From NCBI GenBank assembly GCA_013151415.1, contig JAADII010000144.1:1-64000 (forward strand): 64,000 nucleotides of DNA. Direction: 5' to 3'. The notes under the pieces were generated by a model. That model saw only the letters and a list, made by a program, of their open reading frames with translations, searched no databases and was not told the origin of the DNA. Position 1 is the stretch's first letter, and every line of letters starts with the position of its first letter. The position numbers were made by a program, and so were the translations under genes. Below are positions 22,487 to 29,316 of this stretch, piece after piece. The DNA comes from Chloroflexota bacterium (GTDB lineage Bacteria; Chloroflexota; Anaerolineae; J102).

Positions 22487-24072
22487 AACGCTGGAACGGC
22501 TGGGGGGATGTGCATATCCATTACCCCCTGCCCGATGTTGGCATCGATTATCTCAGGGCGCAGTTGGGGCCGCTGGAAGCGCGGGCCGATGTTAGCATGG
22601 ACGCCATTCTCGCGACCATGCCCGATTCGCGGCTGCCGGACCATCCCCTCATCGATATTGCACCCGAGACGCGCTTGCGCCACGCTCGCGGCCAGAGCCT
22701 GCCCGATTGGGTGGCCCTGAATTACGGACGCATCGAAGCCTTTCCCGATGGCGTCGCTTTTCCAAATGGCGCGGACGATGTGCGCGAACTGCTGGGCTTG
22801 GCCAGGACGCGAGGGATTCGCGTCATTCCTTATGGCGGGGGCACCAGCGTGGTGGGGCACATCAACCCCTTGCCCGGCGCCAGACCCACGCTCACCCTCT
22901 CCATGGAAAAGCTCAACCGGCTGCTCGAACTGGACGAGGTTAGTCGTCTGGCCACGTTCGAGGCCGGGGTGACCGGACCGTCATTGGAAGCGCAGCTCAA
23001 AGCGCACGGATACACGCTGGGCCATTTCCCCCAATCCTTCGAATATTCGACCCTGGGCGGCTGGATAGCGACCCGCTCCAGCGGACAGCAATCGTATTAC
23101 TATGGCCGCATCGAGCAGTTGTTCGCGGGCGGTCGCGTCGAGACCCCGCGCGGCCCTCTCGAACTGCCGCCCTTCCCTGCGTCCGCGACCGGGCCGGATG
23201 TGCGGGAGATGATCTTAGGCTCGGAAGGACGCATGGGGCTCATCACCCGCGCTCAGGTGCGGGTGAGACCCATTCCCAAGGCTGAGGGATTTTATGGGAT
23301 TTTCTTTCCCACCTGGGAGCAAGGCGTGGCCGCGGTGCGCGGCATCGCCCAAAACGGAATTCCGGTTTCCATGCTGCGCCTGAGCAATCCCCAAGAAACC
23401 GAGACCTCCTTGCTCATTTCGGGCAAGTCATGGCTCAAGCTGGCCGACCGGGGTCTGCGGCTCATGGGGCAGGGCGACCAGCGCTGCCTGCTGATTTTCG
23501 GGGTCACCGGCTCGGCCGCACATGTCCGACGCACTCGCGGCGCGGTGAAATCATTTTGTCGCTCCTTTCGCGGCTTTTATGTGGGCGCGATGGTGGGGCG
23601 CACCTGGGAAAAGAACCGTTTTCGCTCGGCCTACCTGCGCAACACGCTTTGGCGGCATGGCGTGGCCGTAGACACATTGGAGACCGCGTTGCCCTGGTCT
23701 CAGGTGGAGGCCGCGGCCCAGGCCATCCCCCGCTCTATTGTGGATGCGGCCGCAGCATTTGGCGAGCGCGTCCTGGTGATGACGCATCTTTCGCACATCT
23801 ATCGCGACGGGGCCAGCATTTACGTCACCTATCTTTTTCGGCGATGCGCAGACCCCGATGAATTGTTGGCGCGCTGGCGAGCCATGAAGGGCGCGGCCAG
23901 TCACGCGATCCAGGCGCATGGCGGCGCGATCAGCCATCAACATGGCGTGGGGACTGATCACGCGGCCTATTTGTTGGCCGAGAAGGGCGAGTTGGGCATG
24001 GCGGCCATCCGCTCCCTGTGCCAGACTTTTGATCCCGACGGCATCATGAATCCGGGCAAGCTCATTCTGTAG
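22483..24072 (+). CDS. FAD-binding alkyldihydroxyacetonephosphate synthase-like protein
   Basis: 529 residues from ATG 22483, overlapping the fadR stop. VAO/PCMH-type FAD domain with the PP-loop motif YGGGTSVVGH (from residue 117) and LGGWIATRSSGQQSYYYG. C-terminal cap has features of alkyl-DHAP synthase: YLRNTLWRHGVAVDTLETA, SHIYRDGASIYVTYLF and HQHGVG (485-490), and N-terminal MKRWNGWGD resembles the entry peptide of this family. The enzyme exchanges the acyl chain of acyl-DHAP for a fatty alcohol, making ether lipid. glpD downstream links it to the glycerol-3-phosphate/DHAP pool, and FadR links it to fatty acids. A lactate- or glycolate-oxidase-like role is less likely but not excluded. 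Confidence 0.8.
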   Translation: MKRWNGWGDVHIHYPLPDVGIDYLRAQLGPLEARADVSMDAILATMPDSRLPDHPLIDIAPETRLRHARGQSLPDWVALNYGRIEAFPDGVAFPNGADDVRELLGLARTRGIRVIPYGGGTSVVGHINPLPGARPTLTLSMEKLNRLLELDEVSRLATFEAGVTGPSLEAQLKAHGYTLGHFPQSFEYSTLGGWIATRSSGQQSYYYGRIEQLFAGGRVETPRGPLELPPFPASATGPDVREMILGSEGRMGLITRAQVRVRPIPKAEGFYGIFFPTWEQGVAAVRGIAQNGIPVSMLRLSNPQETETSLLISGKSWLKLADRGLRLMGQGDQRCLLIFGVTGSAAHVRRTRGAVKSFCRSFRGFYVGAMVGRTWEKNRFRSAYLRNTLWRHGVAVDTLETALPWSQVEAAAQAIPRSIVDAAAAFGERVLVMTHLSHIYRDGASIYVTYLFRRCADPDELLARWRAMKGAASHAIQAHGGAISHQHGVGTDHAAYLLAEKGELGMAAIRSLCQTFDPDGIMNPGKLIL

Positions 24073-24090
24073 AACAGGGAAAACACGGCC

Positions 24091-25680
24091 ATGTGGACTC
24101 AAGGGTGGCGAGATCGCGTTTGGGGTGAATTGGACCGCCTCTGGGATGTGATCATCATCGGCGGGGGCGTCACTGGCGCGGGCGTGCTGCGTCAGGCCGC
24201 GGAAAATGGCTTGCGCGCATTGTTGGTGGAGGCCGATGACTTTGCTTCGGGCGCGTCCAGCCGGTCGTCGAAGCTGGTGCATGGCGGGTTGCGCTATCTC
24301 AAAACAGCGCAGATCAAACTAACTTTCGAATCGGTGCGCGAACGCGAATATCTGCTTCAGCATGGACGCGGGTTGGTGCATCCCCTGGCATTTCTCTATG
24401 TGCATCGGCGGAACGACCCCTTGCCCGGCTGGGTTTTCGGGCTGGCGCTGTGCGTCTACGATATCATGGCTCGGCGCTGGAGGCATGGCTCGCTCAGCGC
24501 CCACGCGGTGCGTGAACGTTGCCCCCTGTTGACAGCGCCTGATCTGAAGGGCGGTTATTGCTATTTCGACGCCAAAACCGACGATGCGAGGCTGGTGTTG
24601 CGCCTGCTGCGCGAAGCGGTGGCTGATGGCGCGCTGGCACTCAATCACGCGCGAGTGGTTGGATTGTTGCGAACCCAAAAAGGCCGCGTGCGAGGCGTGG
24701 CGTTGCGAGACGTTTCGGGCGACGCCGAGCGCACCGCGGAGGTGAGGGCGAAGGTGGTGATCAATGCCACAGGCGCGTGGGTGGATGAATTACGCGGCCG
24801 AATCGAACGCCCTCCCCGCATGAGACCGCTGCGCGGCAGTCATCTCATTTTCCCTTATGAACGGTTGCCCATCCCTTGCGCTGTCGGCTTTCTCCATCCT
24901 AAAGATGGTCGTCCGGTTTTCGCGCTGCCGTGGGAGGGCGCGACCCTTTTCGGCACCACAGACGTGGATCACCGCACAGAACTGAACACCGACCCGGCCA
25001 TCAGCGAGGCTGAATACGAATATTTGCTCACGGCCTTGCAGCAGATTTTTCCCGGTCAGGCGCTGAGCGCCGACGATGTGCTGGCCACTTTCGCGGGCCT
25101 GCGGCCGGTGGTGAATACGGGCAAGGCCGATCCCTCGAAAGAGTCTCGCGAGCATGTGGTCTGGGATGAAGATGATATGATCACGGTGTCGGGCGGCAAG
25201 CTGACCACCTTTCGTCTCATGGCCTGGGACGCGCTCAAAAAGGCCGCCAAACACCTGGGCGCGGTGCATTTCGACCATCGCACGCCGGTGCTCGAGCCTC
25301 TTCCCGAGCAGGCGCTCTCACTTTTGGAAGAGGAGGCGCTCACTCCGCAGCAACGGTTGCGACTGCTCGCGCACTACGGGCCGCGAGTGGTGCCGGCCTT
25401 GCTAAGCGCCGGCCCCGCCGAGCTGGAGACCATTCCCGGAACGCCCTATGTGTGGGGCGAGTTGCGGCTGGCCGCGCGTTACGAAGGCGTGGTTCATCTG
25501 GACGATCTGCTTTTGCGTCGCCTGCGCCTGGGGCTGCTGCTCCCAAATGGCGGGATCGACCGGCTCGATCGCGTTCGCGACATCGTGCAATGGGAGTTGG
25601 GATGGGATGACGCCCGGTGGGAGCAAGAAATCGCGGATTACGCGCGGTTGTGGCGGTCGGCGTATCGCGCTCGTCTCTAG
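24091..25680 (+). CDS. glpD: FAD-dependent glycerol-3-phosphate dehydrogenase
   Basis: 529 residues. N-terminal FAD Rossmann motif IIGGGVTGAGVLRQAAENG, then FASGASSRSSKLVHGGLRYL, NATGAWVDELRG, FALPWEGATLFGTTDVDH and VSGGKLTTFRLMAWDAL, all typical of GlpD. A C-terminal helical domain of about 130 residues completes the normal length. It oxidises glycerol-3-phosphate to DHAP at the membrane and passes electrons to quinone. It lies 18 bases after the ether-lipid-synthase-like gene, so both are probably on the FadR-controlled transcript: GlpD would provide DHAP for that pathway or consume glycerol from lipid turnover. Confidence 0.93.
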   Translation: MWTQGWRDRVWGELDRLWDVIIIGGGVTGAGVLRQAAENGLRALLVEADDFASGASSRSSKLVHGGLRYLKTAQIKLTFESVREREYLLQHGRGLVHPLAFLYVHRRNDPLPGWVFGLALCVYDIMARRWRHGSLSAHAVRERCPLLTAPDLKGGYCYFDAKTDDARLVLRLLREAVADGALALNHARVVGLLRTQKGRVRGVALRDVSGDAERTAEVRAKVVINATGAWVDELRGRIERPPRMRPLRGSHLIFPYERLPIPCAVGFLHPKDGRPVFALPWEGATLFGTTDVDHRTELNTDPAISEAEYEYLLTALQQIFPGQALSADDVLATFAGLRPVVNTGKADPSKESREHVVWDEDDMITVSGGKLTTFRLMAWDALKKAAKHLGAVHFDHRTPVLEPLPEQALSLLEEEALTPQQRLRLLAHYGPRVVPALLSAGPAELETIPGTPYVWGELRLAARYEGVVHLDDLLLRRLRLGLLLPNGGIDRLDRVRDIVQWELGWDDARWEQEIADYARLWRSAYRARL

Positions 25681-25723
25681 CCGCCTGAATGTAGCGCGTT
25701 CGCCCGCAGATAAGCCATATCTT

Positions 25724-27013
25724 CTACATGTGATGTCGGTTTTCTGCAAAGCGTCGGGTGAGAAGCCTGACCGCGCGCTCAACGCCGTTTTCGGCGCGAA
25801 TGAGCCGCCCCAATGATTCGGCTCGCTCTCGCATCGCTTTATCGCGAACCGCGACCTCGATGGCTTTGGCAAGCGATTTCGCGGTCAGTTTCTTGCGGGG
25901 AATAGGCGAGGGACCCACGCCCAATTGCTTCACCCGCCATCCCCAAAACGGCTGATCGCCGAAGAAAGGAATGATGATGGACGGCGCGCCGGCCCGCAAA
26001 CCGGCCGCCGTCGTTCCGGCCCCGCCATGGTGAACCACAGCCCTCATTTGCGGAAAGAGCCAATCGTGGGGAGCCGATTCTATTTTGATTACGTGGTCTG
26101 GCAAATCACTCTGACGAAGCCCGCCCCATCCTGTAAGAAGCACGCCGCGTTGTTTTGTCGCATCCAACGCATTCAAGACGATTTCGGCCATCTCTTCCGG
26201 CGCGTGGTGAACCATGCTGCCAAAGCCCACATAAATGGGCGGCGGACCCGATTGCAAAAAATCCACCAAAGCCGGCGGAGGACGCCAGTCCTCGCTTCTG
26301 TTCAGAAACCAATATCCCGTAATGTGGACATTGTCGCCCCAATCCGATGGTTTTGGGAGAACATGGCGACTAAATCCGTAGAAAAAAGGATGGCCGCGCG
26401 CGCTCCATTCTGGAAAAGGGTTGGTTTTGTAAGGGGGTAGCTCCAGAGCCTGCTCTCGCCAACGATTGATGATCGGTCGGATCAGACGCCAGAAAACCCG
26501 ATCTTCCAGATGATATGTCGAACGGTTGTAAAGCCCCTCTAGAACGGGGATGGACACAGGGAGCGGCGCTGCAGCGGCGCTGGGATAGGCGCGCGTGGCA
26601 TGCACATGCTGGAGATACATCGGATATGCCGGGATGTCCAGCTTTTCGGCGATAGAGGCCGCAGGCAAAGCCGTAAGAAGGTGAAACAAGATGATCTCTG
26701 CATCCTGGCAAGCTTGCCAGTAATCATTGAAAACCTGAGCCAGGATGGGCTCCGCCACGGCCAGGGTGTGCCGGAGCATGGCCATTGGGTTTGCGCGGCT
26801 TTTCAATAGTTTTTGTCCGGCGTCGCCGGCAAGGATCTCGCGGGGGTTGCCCTCCACCGGGGAAAATCCCAGTCCATACTCATCAAGCAGCGGCTTGAAA
26901 TCGCGATGCGTCGCGATGCGAACCGCATGTCCCATGGAGCGAAGACCAATCCCCAAGGCGATGTAAGGCTGAACATCGCCGCGAGAGCCCGCGGTTAATA
27001 TGGTGATTTTCAT
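25724..27013 (-). CDS. GT1-family glycosyltransferase, sterol 3-beta-glucosyltransferase-like
   Basis: 429 residues from ATG 27013, with GGAG nine bases upstream. GT-B fold: N-terminal ITILTAGSRGDVQPYIALG with HAVRIATHRDFKPLLDEYGL, and C-terminal UDP-sugar site PPIYVGFGSM, VHHGGAGTTAAGLRAGAPS and PFFGDQPFWGWRVKQLGVG. These are the marks of bacterial and plant UGT80 sterol glucosyltransferases and of related macrolide/rhamnosyl transferases. It lies 25 bases after the ketosteroid-dehydrogenase-like gene in the same direction, which supports a steroid- or hopanoid-type acceptor. Acceptor not provable from sequence. Confidence 0.82.
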   Translation of the reverse strand: MKITILTAGSRGDVQPYIALGIGLRSMGHAVRIATHRDFKPLLDEYGLGFSPVEGNPREILAGDAGQKLLKSRANPMAMLRHTLAVAEPILAQVFNDYWQACQDAEIILFHLLTALPAASIAEKLDIPAYPMYLQHVHATRAYPSAAAAPLPVSIPVLEGLYNRSTYHLEDRVFWRLIRPIINRWREQALELPPYKTNPFPEWSARGHPFFYGFSRHVLPKPSDWGDNVHITGYWFLNRSEDWRPPPALVDFLQSGPPPIYVGFGSMVHHAPEEMAEIVLNALDATKQRGVLLTGWGGLRQSDLPDHVIKIESAPHDWLFPQMRAVVHHGGAGTTAAGLRAGAPSIIIPFFGDQPFWGWRVKQLGVGPSPIPRKKLTAKSLAKAIEVAVRDKAMRERAESLGRLIRAENGVERAVRLLTRRFAENRHHM

Positions 27014-27038
27014 GGGTTTGCTCCAATTAGGGTTTCAC

Positions 27039-28709
27039 TTAACTTCCGGCTGCATGCCGCGCAGCCAGATAACCAAAGGTCATGGCCGGGCCGATGGTCG
27101 CGCCCGCGCCTGGATAGCTGGCGCCCATAACCGAAGCCATGCTGTTGCCGGTGGCGTAGAGTCCGGGAATGGGCGTCCCATCCTTGCGCAATACGCGCGC
27201 CCACTCGTCGGTGACCAATCCGCCCTTGGTCCCCAGGTCGCCCGGCCACATGCGCACAGCATAATATGGGGGTCTGGTCAGGGGCGCCAGGTTGGGGTTG
27301 GGCTTGACGGTGGGATCGCCGTAATAGCGGTCGTAGGCGCTCTCCCCGCGCCGAAAGTCTTGATCCACGCCCGCGCGAGCGAATTCGTTGAAGCGGCTCA
27401 CCGTCTCCACCAGGTTGGCTGCATCCACGCCCATGAGCCGGGCCAATGCTTTCAGGTTGTCGGCCTTGACAATATACCCATTTTCCAGGTGGCGCTTGGG
27501 TATGGGTTGCATGGGAAAGAACAGCCCGAAGATATATTTGTTGCGATACCGCTGGTCGAAAATGAACCAGGCCGGAATGTGGGGCGTTTCCGGGCTATGA
27601 TTGGCGTACATGGCGTGGACGACATCGATGTAAGGCGCAGATTCATTGACAAAACGACGGCCAAGGCCGTTGACCATGAGCGCGCCCGGATACGCTCGCT
27701 CGGCCACGTGGAAGAAAGGCGCTTCGTCCGGCGGTTTGGAGCTTGGCCCCCACCAGGCCTCCTCCATAAGGTCTACGGCCGCGCCGGCTTTCATGCCCGC
27801 GCGAATGGCGTCGCCTGTGTTCCCAGGGCTCGCGACGCTCCAGTCGGTGGATGTGGGCTTGGGCAAATATTGTTGGCGCATGGCCAGATTATGCGGAAAG
27901 CCGCCCGCAGCCAGCAACACGCCTCGGCCAGCCCGAATGCGAAGCGGGCGCGCCTCTCGCTCGACCCGCGCGCCCACGACGCGATCTTCTTCGATGATCA
28001 GCTCCTGCAATGCCGCATCCAGCCACAGGGGGATGTCCGCTTGCATCATGGCGTAGCGCAATCTTGCACTGAGCGCCTGCCCCATGGTGAGCTCGCGCAC
28101 GCCGGATAGGCGATGTTTCAACCAGCGCAGCCCGACCCGCAAAGCCCTCTTTTTCCCTTCCCAAGTGGACATGAACATGCCGATCTGGCGATAATCTGCG
28201 GCCGTGAACGCCAGACCCGCGGGCGCTTCGGCCATGGGTTTGCGCAAACGCGCCAGTTCCGGCCCTAGTTTGCGGCCATCGAAAGGAACCGGCTCCAGTG
28301 TGCGTCCCGCGACCAGCCCGCCGGGCCGCTCGGGATAATAATCGGCATAGCCGGGCACGCGCTGGAAGCGAACGCAGGTGTGATCCCGCAGCCATGCCAC
28401 CATCTGGGGCGCGTGGACCAAATACGCGTCTTGGAGCGATTGGGGCGAGCGGTCGCCCACGGTGTGTCGCATGTATAGCCGCGCTTGTTCCAGAGAATCC
28501 TCGATCCCGTCCTGGGCCAGCAGATAGTTGTTGGGAACCCAGATCGCGCCGCCCGAACGGGCTGTGGACCCGCCGAAAAAGCTCGTCTTTTCAATGACCA
28601 GCACATCCATGCCCGCCTCTTTGGCCATCAGGGCCGCGGTCATCCCCCCACCGCCCGATCCGACCACCAGGAAGTCCACGGTTTTGTTCCAAACACTCGC
28701 CGCGTTCAT
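27039..28709 (-). CDS. FAD-dependent 3-ketosteroid-delta1-dehydrogenase-like protein
   Basis: 556 residues from ATG 28709. FAD motif FLVVGSGGGGMTAALMAKEAG, ARSGGAIWVPNN, GVLLAAGGFPHN, and near the C-terminus SYPGAGATIGPAMTFGYLAA. The Tyr and the Gly four residues later match the catalytic Tyr/Gly pair of KstD. KstD removes hydrogens from ring A of 3-keto steroids; some family members act on other cyclic ketones or fumarate-like substrates. The start overlaps the stop of the F420-type gene (ATGA at 28706-28709), and the glucosyltransferase gene follows. The operon suggests steroid-like chemistry. Confidence 0.82.
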   Translation of the reverse strand: MNAASVWNKTVDFLVVGSGGGGMTAALMAKEAGMDVLVIEKTSFFGGSTARSGGAIWVPNNYLLAQDGIEDSLEQARLYMRHTVGDRSPQSLQDAYLVHAPQMVAWLRDHTCVRFQRVPGYADYYPERPGGLVAGRTLEPVPFDGRKLGPELARLRKPMAEAPAGLAFTAADYRQIGMFMSTWEGKKRALRVGLRWLKHRLSGVRELTMGQALSARLRYAMMQADIPLWLDAALQELIIEEDRVVGARVEREARPLRIRAGRGVLLAAGGFPHNLAMRQQYLPKPTSTDWSVASPGNTGDAIRAGMKAGAAVDLMEEAWWGPSSKPPDEAPFFHVAERAYPGALMVNGLGRRFVNESAPYIDVVHAMYANHSPETPHIPAWFIFDQRYRNKYIFGLFFPMQPIPKRHLENGYIVKADNLKALARLMGVDAANLVETVSRFNEFARAGVDQDFRRGESAYDRYYGDPTVKPNPNLAPLTRPPYYAVRMWPGDLGTKGGLVTDEWARVLRKDGTPIPGLYATGNSMASVMGASYPGAGATIGPAMTFGYLAARHAAGS

Positions 28710-29176
28710 GAGTCCAGCGGCTCCAACACCACGACTTTGAAGGTGCGAACGCTGCGCTCCTCCATCATTTGCCAGGCGGGAAACATGTCGATCAAATGGG
28801 GCCAGAGTTCGGCTTTTTCCTCGTCTGTTGCGACATGGGCCTGCATATTGCGCCGTTCACCCTGCACCTCGATGGTCACCTGAGGATTGGCCTTGAGGTT
28901 CAGTAGCCAGGCCGGATCGCTGGATGTGCCGGCATTGGACGCCACCAGAATGTATTTCCCCTCCCGCTCGAGATAGAAAAGCGGTTTGGTGCGGGGCTTG
29001 CCCGATTTGCGACCGATGGTGGTGAGCAGGAGAACGGGCGCGCCCAGAAAGGTGTTGCCCCAACGACCCCTGCTGAGCTTTAGCGCCCAAATATTGCCAA
29101 GGGTGATCAGTTTGCGCAGGAATTTCAACAGCGCTTCATGCCAAATGGTGAATTGATTCGTCGCACTTTGAGACAT
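28706..29176 (-). CDS. Deazaflavin (F420)-dependent nitroreductase-family protein
   Basis: 156 residues from ATG 29176, with AGGAGAAG upstream. Ddn/DUF385 fold: GRWGNTFLGAPVLLLTTIGRKSGKPRTKPL, YILVASNAGTSSDPAWLLNL and NPQVTIEVQGERR. This is the family that binds F420 with a split beta-barrel, including mycobacterial Ddn, and in actinobacteria members often neighbour steroid genes. First gene of a three-gene minus-strand operon with the KstD-like and glycosyltransferase genes. No F420 synthesis gene is in the window, so cofactor use is inferred from family. Confidence 0.85.
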   Translation of the reverse strand: MSQSATNQFTIWHEALLKFLRKLITLGNIWALKLSRGRWGNTFLGAPVLLLTTIGRKSGKPRTKPLFYLEREGKYILVASNAGTSSDPAWLLNLKANPQVTIEVQGERRNMQAHVATDEEKAELWPHLIDMFPAWQMMEERSVRTFKVVVLEPLDS

Positions 29177-29263
29177 GGGTGTCGCTTCTCCTATGGCATG
29201 ATTCGTGACAACAAGGAGGTTCTTCCAGGTCTCGTTAGTATAGCACCCCTGTCAAGAACGAAA

Positions 29264-29295
29264 AAGAACCCCCGAAACGTTTCGGGGGTTCTTTA
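29264..29295. terminator. Perfect 32-base palindromic terminator
   Basis: AAAGAACCCCCGAAAC followed by its exact reverse complement GTTTCGGGGGTTCTTT gives a 16-bp stem with almost no loop. The stem starts with A3 and ends with T3, and flanking A/T allows function on either strand. It lies 22 bases downstream of the minus-strand FNR-fusion stop and about 90 bases upstream of the F420-type gene, so it isolates the two minus-strand units. Confidence 0.85.
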
Positions 29296-29316
29296 CAAAG
29301 CAAAAAAGGGGGCCGC

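Noticed and set aside
27000-28109. Plus-strand open frame of 369 codons opposite the KstD-like gene
   Set aside because: His/Gly/Arg-rich antisense translation with no motif; the minus strand codes a complete flavoprotein.
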